Assembly (NCBI GenBank): GCA_021414045.1
Contig: JAIOPF010000292.1
Coordinates: 1 to 6,758 of the forward strand
Source of the DNA: Deltaproteobacteria bacterium
GTDB taxonomy: Bacteria; UBA10199; DSSB01
DNA length: 6,758 nt
Direction of reading: 5' to 3'
Part shown: piece after piece, positions 1 to 6,544 of the stretch
How positions within the stretch are numbered: position 1 is the stretch's first letter
Layout of the letters: every line of letters starts with the position of its first letter
Translations under genes and position numbers: made by a program
The notes under the pieces: model-generated
The model's database searches: none
Told to the model about the DNA's origin: nothing
What the model saw: only the letters and a program-made list of their open reading frames with translations

Positions 1-15
1 AGGCCTGCCTTTTTT
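1..15 (+). terminator. possible 3' half of an intrinsic terminator cut by the window edge
   Basis: The first bases contain AGGC and GCCT arms (1-4 and 7-10), and a run of six T (10-15) follows directly. This is how the descending arm and U-tract of a rho-independent terminator look. The loop between the visible arms is only two bases, so the real ascending arm is probably to the left of the window. If so, it ends an upstream plus-strand gene. Only the sequence outside the window can confirm it. Confidence 0.3.
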
Positions 16-41
16 GCAAGTTTGCCCCGGTCTCTCATAAT
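14..41 (+). promoter_or_regulatory. possible sigma70-type promoter for the diiron-protein gene
   Basis: A -35-like TTGCAA (14-19) and a -10-like CATAAT (36-41) are separated by 16 bases. Each hexamer matches most of the TTGACA/TATAAT consensus. Transcription would start near 48, which is upstream of the GTG at 64 but downstream of the TTG at 22. The promoter therefore argues for the GTG start. It was found by eye, and hexamers of this quality also occur by chance. Confidence 0.3.
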
Positions 42-63
42 CTTTGATAAGACCCGGAGCACC

Positions 64-975
64 GTGCCTCGCTTCCAATCTATTTTTTCCCCCAGCACTT
101 CCGAACAACGTCGTGAAAACTTCGAATCTTATTGGGAGTTCACCCAAAAGCACGGCGGCAACATCCTCGAATCCGAAAAAGACCTGACGAAGAAGAAGGC
201 CTTATTGCGCGATTTCCAGGACCACCCAGTCCGTTCTCGGCAGCCCCTGCAGAATCCGGAGCTTTTCTATCGTAATTACGTGACGATGAAGGATGACCCT
301 AAGACGCTTGATCGTAAGACCCTGTTGCTCACCTGCATCTACAAATTCGCGCGTCACGAGTGGGTTGGAATTTCCGGAGCTTGGGACGCCATTCCTTCCA
401 TCGCCGAGTCTCGGACCACCACCGAAAAGATCAGCCGACATCATCTCTGCGAAGAATTCTGCCACGTGCGGCTCTTTCACGAGATGTTCCGCACCTTCCA
501 TCTCGACAAGGTCGAATGGGTTCCCCTGGGTCCCTGGATGCAGAAAGTTTACCGCGTTTTTCCAAAAGTTCCGGAGAGCCTCATGAGCCCGCCGGCATTT
601 ATTTCCGAATTGATGGGAATGACCTTCTACCTCGAGGTGGACCGCAAACTAGATGAAGTCTTCGCCGACGAACCAGAAGCCCGTGATCGCCTACGCGCTT
701 TGCTCCACGAAATCATGGTCGACGAGTTGGCCCATATCGGGCAGCGCCGGAACTTCATCGGACCGGTGGGGATCAAGGCTTCCAAGCGGATGGTGCGGCC
801 GATGATTTGGGCTTTCTTCAAGGATATTCCCGAGGCGAAATACCTATTGGATATTCCGCGGATGATTCAAGAAGGCTTGGATTTCGACTACAGCGTCATG
901 AGGCCCGAGTTGATCGAGCGCAGCTGGATTCCGACCTACTGTCAGTCTCAAGTTCAGGAACTCGCTTATAAGTAA
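64..975 (+). CDS. ferritin-like diiron-carboxylate protein, function unknown
   Basis: This 303-residue soluble protein has the four-helix diiron pattern of the ferritin/ribonucleotide reductase/AurF-type oxygenase superfamily. Candidate iron ligands are Glu99, Glu131-x-x-His134, Glu191 (or Glu182) and Glu221-x-x-His224. The spacing of 30-32 residues from each single Glu to its ExxH motif is what paired ferritin-like helices require. An oxidase, oxygenase or desaturase-like reaction is plausible, but the substrate cannot be read from the sequence. There is no signal peptide or membrane segment. I chose GTG at 64 because GGAG lies at 56-59, though its 4-base spacing is short. An in-frame TTG at 22 would add 14 residues but has no clear ribosome site and falls inside the putative promoter. 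The gene stands alone on its strand, and its last 10 bases overlap the 3' end of ilvE. The reading frame is certain; the diiron call is well supported and the exact function is unknown. Confidence 0.8.
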   Translation: MPRFQSIFSPSTSEQRRENFESYWEFTQKHGGNILESEKDLTKKKALLRDFQDHPVRSRQPLQNPELFYRNYVTMKDDPKTLDRKTLLLTCIYKFARHEWVGISGAWDAIPSIAESRTTTEKISRHHLCEEFCHVRLFHEMFRTFHLDKVEWVPLGPWMQKVYRVFPKVPESLMSPPAFISELMGMTFYLEVDRKLDEVFADEPEARDRLRALLHEIMVDELAHIGQRRNFIGPVGIKASKRMVRPMIWAFFKDIPEAKYLLDIPRMIQEGLDFDYSVMRPELIERSWIPTYCQSQVQELAYK

Positions 976-1883
976 GCCAGCCACTCTTGGTGCTTCTTGC
1001 CGCGGCCCCGCACCAAATCATGGAAATCTTTCTGCACTTGCTGGGTAATAGGCCCGGGCTTGCCGACGCCGATGCGGCGATGGTCCAGCTCGCGGACCGG
1101 CGTGATCTCGGCGGCGGTGCCGGTGAGGAAGATTTCGTCGGCGATGTAGAGCTCGTCGCGGGAGAAATGGGCTTCTTTCACGGAAGCGCCACGGTCTTTC
1201 AGGAGCTCGATCACGGTGTCACGTGTGATGCCGTGCAGCGCCGAAGTCGTCAGCGGCGTGATGACTTGTCCACGCCGCACCATGAAGAGGTTTTCGCCGC
1301 TGGCTTCAGACACGTAACCCTCGGTATCGAGCATGATCGTTTCTTCATAGCCGCCCAGCATGGCTTCGCGTTTGGCCAGGATCGAATTGACGTAATTCGC
1401 CACGGCCTTGCTCTTGGTCATCATGCAGTTGATGTGGTTTCGGGTGTAGCTGGAGACCTTGGCCTTGATGCCGTTCTTGACGCCCTCATCGCCTAGGTAG
1501 GTTCCCCAGGGCCAGGCGATCACCGCGACGCGAATGCGGTTGCTCGTCGCATACAGTCCCATCTCGCCGTCGCCGACGAAGACCAGGGGGCGCAGATAAC
1601 CGGCTTTCAATTTGTTGGTGCGGAAGATCTCTTTGCAGGCCTCGAATAATTCTTCCTTGGGGAAGGGGATTTCCATCAAGAGGATATGGGCCGAATCGTA
1701 GAGCCGGTCGATGTGTTCTTGCAGCCGGAAGATGGCGCTGCGGCCGTCGTCGCCCTCATAGCAGCGGATGCCTTCGAAGACGCCCAATCCATAATGGAGG
1801 GTGTGGGTGAGGACGTGGACATTGGCCTCGTCCCAGGGGATCATTTTGCCGTCCAGCCAGATTTTTTCGACTTTCTGCACCAT
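966..1883 (-). CDS. ilvE: branched-chain amino acid aminotransferase (PLP class IV)
   Basis: This cytosolic PLP enzyme transfers an amino group from glutamate to the 2-keto acids of leucine, isoleucine and valine. The 305 residues compare with about 309 for E. coli IlvE, with similarity along the whole length. Visible marks are the substrate-side motif HYGLGVFEGIR (30-40), RPLVFVGD (98-105), Lys159 in SKAVANY as the Schiff-base lysine, the cofactor motif SEASGENLF (192-200, Glu193 expected to contact the pyridine nitrogen), SALHGITRD (214-222) and GTAAEITPVR (255-264). The full set separates it from D-amino-acid transaminase and aminodeoxychorismate lyase. ATG at 1883 has AGAGG six bases upstream, overlapping the mtnA stop codon. 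It is the last gene of the operon, and no convincing terminator follows. Next to mtnA it may also transaminate 2-keto-4-methylthiobutyrate to methionine, as some branched-chain aminotransferases do; that part is inference. Confidence 0.95.
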   Translation of the reverse strand: MVQKVEKIWLDGKMIPWDEANVHVLTHTLHYGLGVFEGIRCYEGDDGRSAIFRLQEHIDRLYDSAHILLMEIPFPKEELFEACKEIFRTNKLKAGYLRPLVFVGDGEMGLYATSNRIRVAVIAWPWGTYLGDEGVKNGIKAKVSSYTRNHINCMMTKSKAVANYVNSILAKREAMLGGYEETIMLDTEGYVSEASGENLFMVRRGQVITPLTTSALHGITRDTVIELLKDRGASVKEAHFSRDELYIADEIFLTGTAAEITPVRELDHRRIGVGKPGPITQQVQKDFHDLVRGRGKKHQEWLAYL

Positions 1884-1889
1884 CTTAGA

Positions 1890-1894
1890 CCTCT
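1890..1894 (-). promoter_or_regulatory. ilvE ribosome binding site overlapping the mtnA stop
   Basis: AGAGG on the minus strand ends six bases before the ilvE ATG and shares two bases with the mtnA stop TAG (1895-1893). Ribosomes finishing mtnA would uncover or directly occupy this site. Confidence 0.55.
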
Positions 1895-2933
1895 ATCTTT
1901 GGAGTACTTTTTTCAAATTCTGCGAGTAGGGCGCTCGCGCGATGCCCTTTTCCGTCACGATGGCCTCTACCAGCTCATGGGGAGTGACGTCAAAGGCCGG
2001 ATTGAAGACTTTGACCCCCGCGGGCGCGCTGGGTGTACCGAAGAAGGCGGTGACCTCCTCGTCCGGGCGCTCTTCGATGGGGATCTTCGAGCCGTCCGTG
2101 GTGTCAAAATCGACGGTGGAGGAGGGCGCGACGACGTAGAGGGGAATGCCGTGATGTTTCGCCAGAACCGCGACGCCGTAGGTGCCGATTTTATTGGCCA
2201 CGTCGCCGTTGGCGACGATGCGGTCGCTGCCGACAACGGCGCCGTCGATCTTGCCCAATCGCATCAGGTGGCCGACCATGTTATCGGTGACCAAGGTGAC
2301 GTCGATGCCGTTTTTGCCGAGTTCCCAGGCGGTGAGACGGGCGCCTTGCAAAAAGGGCCGCGTTTCGGAGGCGATGACCTTGAATTTCTTCCCACGGCGC
2401 TGCGCTTCGTAGAAGAGCGAGAGCGCGGTTCCTTCGCCCGCCGTCGCGAGGGCGCCCGCGTTGCAGTGGGTGAGGTAGGTCTTGCCCTCTTCTATCAATG
2501 GCGCCCCGTTCTCGCCCATTTGACGGCACATGCGGACGTCTTCGTCGAAGATACGTAGGGCTTCTTCCAGAATCTTGTTTTGCAGTACCAGAAGGTTGGT
2601 GTCTTTCTGGTTGCGGTAGAAGTTTTGGATGCGGCGAACGGCCCAAGGCAGGTTGACCGCCGTCGGACGCTGGCTGATGAGCATTTCGGCCACGAGATCC
2701 ATTTCGGCGAAGAAGGCCTCGCGGTCTTTAGCTTGGGAATTATTCGCAGCCAGGGCCATCCCGAAGGCGCCCGCCACGCCGATGGCCGGCGCGCCGCGAA
2801 TGACCATCGTCTTGATGGCCGCGGCCACCTCTTCGGGAGTGCGGTAGGTATTGTAGATTTCTTCGTTGGGCAGTTTGCGCTGGTCAATCATGACGACCGA
2901 TCCGTCTTGCCATTGTAAGGTAAAGAAGTTCAA
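1893..2933 (-). CDS. mtnA: S-methyl-5-thioribose-1-phosphate isomerase
   Basis: MtnA converts 5-methylthioribose-1-phosphate to 5-methylthioribulose-1-phosphate, a step in salvage or disposal of methylthioadenosine from polyamine and SAM metabolism. The protein belongs to the eIF2B alpha/beta/delta-like isomerases and its 346 residues are a normal length. Key sites are the phosphate-site loop IRGAPAIGVAGA (45-56), catalytic Cys157 in THCNAGALAT, catalytic Asp237 in VGSDRIVANGDVANKIGTY (234-252), and Asn247-Lys248. Cys and Asp correspond to Cys160 and Asp240 of the Bacillus subtilis enzyme, which separates MtnA from true eIF2B subunits and ribose-1,5-bisphosphate isomerase. The start is TTG at 2933, six bases after the gatB stop. 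The internal ATG at codon 15 would cut off the conserved N-terminal strand containing LQWQDGSVVMIDQ, so TTG is preferred. Translation is probably coupled to gatB, and ilvE follows after nine bases. No other mtn gene is visible. Confidence 0.94.
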   Translation of the reverse strand: MNFFTLQWQDGSVVMIDQRKLPNEEIYNTYRTPEEVAAAIKTMVIRGAPAIGVAGAFGMALAANNSQAKDREAFFAEMDLVAEMLISQRPTAVNLPWAVRRIQNFYRNQKDTNLLVLQNKILEEALRIFDEDVRMCRQMGENGAPLIEEGKTYLTHCNAGALATAGEGTALSLFYEAQRRGKKFKVIASETRPFLQGARLTAWELGKNGIDVTLVTDNMVGHLMRLGKIDGAVVGSDRIVANGDVANKIGTYGVAVLAKHHGIPLYVVAPSSTVDFDTTDGSKIPIEERPDEEVTAFFGTPSAPAGVKVFNPAFDVTPHELVEAIVTEKGIARAPYSQNLKKVLQR

Positions 2934-2938
2934 TCGGA

Positions 2939-2948
2939 CCTATCCCTT
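2939..2948 (-). promoter_or_regulatory. ribosome binding site for the TTG start of mtnA
   Basis: The minus strand reads AAGGGATAGG across the gatB stop codon. AAGGGA ends nine bases, and the second AGG five bases, before the TTG at 2933. This purine-rich stretch makes the unusual TTG start believable and couples mtnA translation to termination of gatB. Confidence 0.5.
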
Positions 2949-4376
2949 CAATTTCTTCATGAGAATGTCGTTCACGACCTTGGGGTTCGCTTTTCCGCCC
3001 AGGGCTTTCATGGTCTGGCCGACGAAGAATCCGAACAGCTTGTCCTTGCCGCCGCGGAAATCCGCGAGATTCTTCGGGTTGTCCGCCAAGACCTGATCCA
3101 CCACCTTCTCGATGGCGCCGGTATCCGAGACCTGGACCATGCCCTTTTCTTCGACGATCAACTTCACGGCCTTGCCGCTGGCCGCCACTTCGTCGAGGAT
3201 TTCCTTGGCCATGCCGAGGCTGATTTGCCCGTCTTCGGTCATCTTGAGGACCTCGGCGACGATGGAGGACGTGATCCTCTCGAAGGTCTCGGGGATGTCC
3301 TTCTGCAGCTTGAGCAGATGGGTCATGTAAAGATTGCTGACCTTCTTGGGCTCGGTGCCTTGGGCGGCCTTCACGGCTTCTTCCCAATGTTGGGCCACCG
3401 CCTTGTCGGCGGTCAAGACCTCGGCGTCGTAGGGAGGGATGCCGTAGTCTTTTGCGAAGCGCTCACTTTTTTCGACCGGAAGTTCGGGTTGCTGTTTGCG
3501 CAGTTCTTCGACCCAGGCGTCCTCGACGATCAAGGGCAGGAGATCCGGGTCGGGAAAATAACGGTAGTCGTTGGCTTCTTCTTTGGAGCGCATGGACTCG
3601 GAGATGCCCTTGTCGGCGTTCCAGGTGCGGGTTTCTTGCACGACCTTGCCGCCGTCGAGGATCAGAGCTTCTTGCCGCTTCACTTCGTATTCGATGGCGC
3701 GTTCGACGTTGCGGAAGCTGTTCATGTTCTTCAGCTCGCAGCGGGTACCGAACTTCTCTTGTCCCACCGGACGGATGGAGACGTTGGCGTCGCAGCGGAA
3801 GCTGCCTTCTTCCATGTTTCCGTCGCAAATATCGAGGTAGACCAAAATATCGCGCAAGCGACGAAGGTAGGCGCTGGCTTCTTTGGGGCCGCGCATGTCG
3901 GGTTCGGAGACGATCTCGATCAAAGGCGTGCAGGCCCGGTTGAGGTCGACGTGGCTGACGTCGGAGGATCCGAAGTCGTGGTTGAGCTTGCCCGCGTCTT
4001 CTTCCATGTGGATGCGGGTCAGTCCGACGCGTTTCTTTTGGCCGTCGAACTCGATGTCGAGATAGCCCTTGAGGCAGATCGGCAGTTCGTACTGGCTGAT
4101 CTGGTAGCCTTTGGGGAGGTCGGGATAGAAATAATTCTTTCTCGCGAAGACGCTCTTGCGCTGGATGCTGCAATGCGTGGCCAAGCCCGCCTTGATGGCG
4201 AATTCCACGGCCTTGCGGTTGAGCACCGGCAGCACGCCAGGCAAGCCTAAGCAAACTTCGCAGGTATTCGTATTGGGGGGCTTTCCGAACTCGGTGGAGC
4301 AAGAACAAAAGATCTTGGTCTTGGTCTTGAGTTGGGCATGGACTTCGAGTCCGATGACGGTTTCGAAGGTGGTCAT
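2940..4376 (-). CDS. gatB: Asp/Glu-tRNA(Asn/Gln) amidotransferase subunit B
   Basis: GatB is the kinase and tRNA-binding subunit of GatCAB. It phosphorylates the side-chain carboxylate of mischarged Glu-tRNA(Gln) or Asp-tRNA(Asn), which then accepts ammonia channelled from GatA. From ATG at 4376 it has 478 residues, typical for the family. The N-terminal catalytic domain (about 1-290) shows GLEVHAQL (9-16), Cys24-x-Cys26 and Cys39-x-x-Cys42 as a probable zinc site, HMEEDAGKL (123-131), the family signature [18 protein letters not shown] (143-160) and [12 protein letters not shown] (271-282). The remainder is the helical YqeY-like tRNA-binding tail, ending in [17 protein letters not shown]. 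An in-frame ATG at 4400 would add eight residues. I prefer 4376 because it makes an ATGA overlap with the gatA stop, has GAGGG seven bases upstream, and matches where the family normally begins. Confidence 0.96.
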   Translation of the reverse strand: MTTFETVIGLEVHAQLKTKTKIFCSCSTEFGKPPNTNTCEVCLGLPGVLPVLNRKAVEFAIKAGLATHCSIQRKSVFARKNYFYPDLPKGYQISQYELPICLKGYLDIEFDGQKKRVGLTRIHMEEDAGKLNHDFGSSDVSHVDLNRACTPLIEIVSEPDMRGPKEASAYLRRLRDILVYLDICDGNMEEGSFRCDANVSIRPVGQEKFGTRCELKNMNSFRNVERAIEYEVKRQEALILDGGKVVQETRTWNADKGISESMRSKEEANDYRYFPDPDLLPLIVEDAWVEELRKQQPELPVEKSERFAKDYGIPPYDAEVLTADKAVAQHWEEAVKAAQGTEPKKVSNLYMTHLLKLQKDIPETFERITSSIVAEVLKMTEDGQISLGMAKEILDEVAASGKAVKLIVEEKGMVQVSDTGAIEKVVDQVLADNPKNLADFRGGKDKLFGFFVGQTMKALGGKANPKVVNDILMKKLKG

Positions 4377-5833
4377 AGCGGCGCCCTCATCTGGTGCCAT
4401 TGGGTCGCCTGTTCGTAGGCGTAGGCGGCGTGAAAAATTTTCTCTTCTTGGAAAGATCCCGCGATCAGCTGCATGCCGATGGGAAGTTTTCCGGCGCTCA
4501 TGCCGCAGGGGAGGCTCATCCCCGGCAGTCCGGCCAGGTTGACGTTGATGGTGAAGATGTCGCTCAAGTACATCTGAATGGGGTCGTCGGTCTTTTCGCC
4601 CAGCTTGAAGGCGTGAGAGGGAGAAGTCGGCGTAACCAAGACGTCGACCTTCTTGAAGGCCTCTTCGAAGTCGCGGCGGATCAAGGTTCGGACCTTCTGG
4701 GCCTTGAGGTAGTAGGCGTCGTAGTACCCGGCGCTGAGCACGTAAGTGCCGAGCATGATGCGGCGCTTGACCTCGGCGCCGAAGCCTTCGGAGCGGGAGC
4801 GGACATAAAGATCCAGCAAGTCCTTGGCGCCTTCGGCTCGGTGCCCATAGCGAATGCCATCGTAGCGGGCCAGGTTGCTGCTCGCCTCGGCGGGAGCCAG
4901 AATATAATAAGTTGGCACGGCATATTCGGTGTGCGGCAGGGAGACCTCGTGAATCTCCGCGCCTAGTTCTTTATAGGTCTCTAGGGCTTTGCGCACCGCC
5001 GCGTCGATCTCGGGATCGGTACCTGGGATGAAATATTCTTTCGGAACGCCGATTTTGAGTCCCTTGCAGTCCTTTTTGAGCGACTGGGTATAGTCGGGGA
5101 CCGCCGTCTTGAAGGAAGTGGAGTCCCTATCGTCGTAACCGGCGATGGCGTTGAGGACCAAGGCGCAATCTCGCACGTCTTTGGTCATCGGGCCGACTTG
5201 GTCCAGGGAAGAAGCGAAGGCAATGACCCCAAAGCGGCTGACCCGTCCGTAAGTGGGCTTGAGTCCTACGATGCCGGTGAGGGCCGCGGGTTGCCGAATC
5301 GATCCACCGGTGTCGGTGCCGAGCGCGCCGTAGCAAAGCCCGGCCGCCACCGCCGCGGAGGATCCGCCGCTGCTGCCGCCAGGGGTTCGGCTTAGATCCC
5401 ATGGATTCTTCGTCTGCTGGAAAGCGGAGGTCTCGGTGGAGGAGCCCATCGCGAACTCGTCCATGTTGAGCTTGCCCGTCAAGACGATGCCCTGGTCGAA
5501 AAGTTTTTGCGCCGAGGTCGCCGTATAAGGCGGGATAAAATTGTGCAGGATCTTCGAGGCGCAGGTGGTCTTGATGCCCTTCGTCAGGAAAATATCCTTG
5601 AGCGAGAAGGGGAGGCCGGAGAGTTCCGGTAGTTTTTCTCCACTGGCAATTTTGGCATCGATAGCTTTGGCTTGGGTAAGGGCGCTATCGGCCGTCACCG
5701 TCAAGTAGGCCCCGACCTTGGGGTCAAGGCTTTCGATGCGTTTCAGGGAGTTTTGCGTCAGTTCAACGGAGGAAACTTCTTTTTTGCGCAGTTTTTCCGC
5801 CGCCTGGGACAGGGTTAAGTGATGGAGTTCCAT
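4373..5833 (-). CDS. gatA: Asp/Glu-tRNA(Asn/Gln) amidotransferase subunit A (amidase)
   Basis: GatA is the glutaminase subunit: it hydrolyses glutamine (or asparagine) and sends the ammonia through a tunnel to GatB. The 486-residue protein carries the full amidase-signature Ser-cisSer-Lys triad at Lys79 (in FSLKD), Ser154 (in [15 protein letters not shown], 151-165) and Ser178 (in [12 protein letters not shown], 172-183). These are the same positions as in the well-studied Staphylococcus aureus GatA. Further family blocks are [13 protein letters not shown] (120-132), [12 protein letters not shown] (191-202) and [12 protein letters not shown] (209-220). The start follows the gatC stop without a spacer base (TAA then ATG), with AAGG eight bases upstream inside gatC. 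The 3' end overlaps gatB by four bases. The adjacent gatC and gatB exclude a stand-alone amidase of the same superfamily. Confidence 0.97.
   Translation of the reverse strand: MELHHLTLSQAAEKLRKKEVSSVELTQNSLKRIESLDPKVGAYLTVTADSALTQAKAIDAKIASGEKLPELSGLPFSLKDIFLTKGIKTTCASKILHNFIPPYTATSAQKLFDQGIVLTGKLNMDEFAMGSSTETSAFQQTKNPWDLSRTPGGSSGGSSAAVAAGLCYGALGTDTGGSIRQPAALTGIVGLKPTYGRVSRFGVIAFASSLDQVGPMTKDVRDCALVLNAIAGYDDRDSTSFKTAVPDYTQSLKKDCKGLKIGVPKEYFIPGTDPEIDAAVRKALETYKELGAEIHEVSLPHTEYAVPTYYILAPAEASSNLARYDGIRYGHRAEGAKDLLDLYVRSRSEGFGAEVKRRIMLGTYVLSAGYYDAYYLKAQKVRTLIRRDFEEAFKKVDVLVTPTSPSHAFKLGEKTDDPIQMYLSDIFTINVNLAGLPGMSLPCGMSAGKLPIGMQLIAGSFQEEKIFHAAYAYEQATQWHQMRAPL
4384..4388 (-). promoter_or_regulatory. 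ribosome binding site deciding the gatB start
   Basis: GAGGG on the minus strand lies seven bases before the ATG at 4376 and inside the end of gatA. It supports 4376 over the in-frame ATG at 4400 as the gatB start, since it sits between the two. Confidence 0.6.
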
Positions 5834-6115
5834 TTAAAGGACCTTGGGGACGCGGAAGAAGTGGGCCTCGTGGTCGGGGGAGATCTCGAGGACGGCGTCG
5901 ATAACAGTGTTGGTTTTCACTTCGTCTTCGCGAAGGGGATTGGCGACCTCCACGGCGTGGGTGGTGGCCTCGATGGCGTCAGTGTTGAGCTCTTTGAGCT
6001 TTTCCACGTCGGCCAGGATATTATTGAGTTGCCCGGTGTATTTTTCGAGATCGCTCTCGGAAAGCTGCAGCCGGGCGAGCTTGGCGATCTTTTCGACCGT
6101 TTCTCGGGTGATCAT
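5834..6115 (-). CDS. gatC: Asp/Glu-tRNA(Asn/Gln) amidotransferase subunit C
   Basis: GatC is the small non-catalytic subunit that wraps around the GatA-GatB interface and stabilises the complex. At 93 residues it is of the usual size. It shows the family pattern: an N-terminal helix MITRETVEKIAKLARLQLSE (1-20), a second helix with YTGQLNNILADVEKLKELNT (26-45), then an extended tail with NPLREDEV (59-66) and a C-terminal stretch ending in HFFRVPKVL. ATG at 6115 has AGGGG five bases upstream, and the upstream zinc-ribbon gene ends eight bases before it. Gene order gatC-gatA-gatB with near-zero spacing is common in bacteria and suits equimolar synthesis of the subunits. Confidence 0.95.
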   Translation of the reverse strand: MITRETVEKIAKLARLQLSESDLEKYTGQLNNILADVEKLKELNTDAIEATTHAVEVANPLREDEVKTNTVIDAVLEISPDHEAHFFRVPKVL

Positions 6116-6123
6116 ACGTTCCC

Positions 6124-6435
6124 CTAAAATTTAAAGAGACCGAGGACGCTGGAGACGAAGCCGTCCTGTTTTCCGGCGAGTTGCTCGAGTTCGCCGGCGT
6201 CGAGGAAAATGCCGCCGCAATTCGGGCATTTTTCGATGGTGACGCCCTTAAAGAGGACCGGATGCATCTCAAAACCGCACTTGGCGCAGTGGTTGAGATG
6301 AAGCTTTTTGAGGTTCTCGAGCTCGGTGGCGTGCATGTCCTCGCGGACCTTTTCGGCCAAGGCCTTGCGAGCTTCGATTTCTTGTCGGGCAAAGTATTCC
6401 TCTTCTTCGTGAGAGGGTTTGACGGTGGATGACAT
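6124..6435 (-). CDS. small zf-TFIIB-type zinc-ribbon protein
   Basis: This acidic-to-mixed 103-residue protein is first in the operon. Residues 9-46 are rich in Glu, Lys, Arg and Ala and should form a long charged helix. They are followed by a zinc ribbon with Cys50-x-x-Cys53 and Cys70-x-x-Cys73. The second half, EKCPNCGGIFLDAGELEQLA (68-87), is the hallmark of the zf-TFIIB family, whose bacterial members are mostly uncharacterised. The last 13 residues (91-103) are hydrophobic and might bind a partner or membrane surface, but they are too short for a clear transmembrane segment. ATG at 6435 has a strong AAGGAG nine bases upstream, which makes this start firm. Sitting eight bases before gatC, it is almost certainly co-transcribed with gatCAB. 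A nucleic-acid or protein contact is possible, but no function can be assigned. Confidence 0.85.
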   Translation of the reverse strand: MSSTVKPSHEEEEYFARQEIEARKALAEKVREDMHATELENLKKLHLNHCAKCGFEMHPVLFKGVTIEKCPNCGGIFLDAGELEQLAGKQDGFVSSVLGLFKF

Positions 6436-6459
6436 ACTTTAAGACTCCTTCTGCACCCA

Positions 6460-6488
6460 CTTCTATTGAGTTTTCGTCCAGGCTTCAA
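6460..6488 (-). promoter_or_regulatory. possible promoter of the zinc-ribbon-gatCAB-mtnA-ilvE operon
   Basis: On the minus strand a -35-like TTGAAG (6488-6483) and a -10-like TAGAAG (6465-6460) are separated by 17 bases. Each shares four of six bases with the sigma70 consensus. Transcription would begin near 6453, just ahead of the strong AAGGAG site of the first gene. The match is modest, but an operon promoter must lie in this 109-base gap or in the prepilin peptidase gene, because no later gap in the operon exceeds nine bases. Confidence 0.3.
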
Positions 6489-6490
6489 GT

Positions 6491-6520
6491 GAGAAATCGC
6501 GATATTTCCTTGGAGAAATC
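6491..6520. repeat. direct repeat and inverted repeat in the divergent intergenic region
   Basis: GAGAAATC occurs at 6491-6498 and again at 6513-6520, 22 bases apart start to start (about two helical turns). Between them, GAAAT (6493-6497) and ATTTC (6504-6508) form an inverted repeat around CGCGAT, and ATCGCGAT (6496-6503) is itself a perfect palindrome. The cluster lies just upstream of the possible operon promoter and next to the possible prepilin peptidase promoter, so a regulator could bind here. Short repeats like these can arise by chance. Confidence 0.3.
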
Positions 6521-6538
6521 ATGGGCCTTCCCTAAGAT
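6510..6538 (+). promoter_or_regulatory. possible promoter of the prepilin peptidase gene, giving a leaderless message
   Basis: TTGGAG (6510-6515) and TAAGAT (6533-6538) are separated by 17 bases and each matches four of six consensus bases. Transcription would start about seven bases after the -10 box, at or near the GTG start codon at 6545. That would fit the lack of a Shine-Dalgarno sequence. Found by eye and weak. Confidence 0.2.
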
Positions 6539-6544
6539 GATTCC

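Noticed and set aside
22..63. TTG at 22 as the start of the diiron gene
   Set aside because: There is no good ribosome site before it, and it falls inside a candidate promoter. GTG at 64 has GGAG just upstream. The longer form cannot be fully excluded.
964..977. Bidirectional terminator between the convergent genes
   Set aside because: The stem is only five mostly A-T pairs and has no T-run on either strand, so it is too weak to call.
1686..2558. Plus-strand open frame (290 codons) opposite ilvE and mtnA
   Set aside because: It spans the antisense of two unrelated genes and their junction, and its Asp/Gly/Val-rich translation shows no domain. It is a shadow of the real frames.
3225..4250. 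Long plus-strand open frame (341 codons) opposite gatB
   Set aside because: It lies wholly antisense to a clearly conserved gene. Its low-complexity Val/Gly/Asp/Ala-rich translation is what the complement of a GC-rich gene gives. No family motif is seen.
4377..4400. ATG at 4400 as the gatB start
   Set aside because: The extra eight residues are not part of the family core, and the ATGA overlap with gatA plus GAGGG favour 4376.
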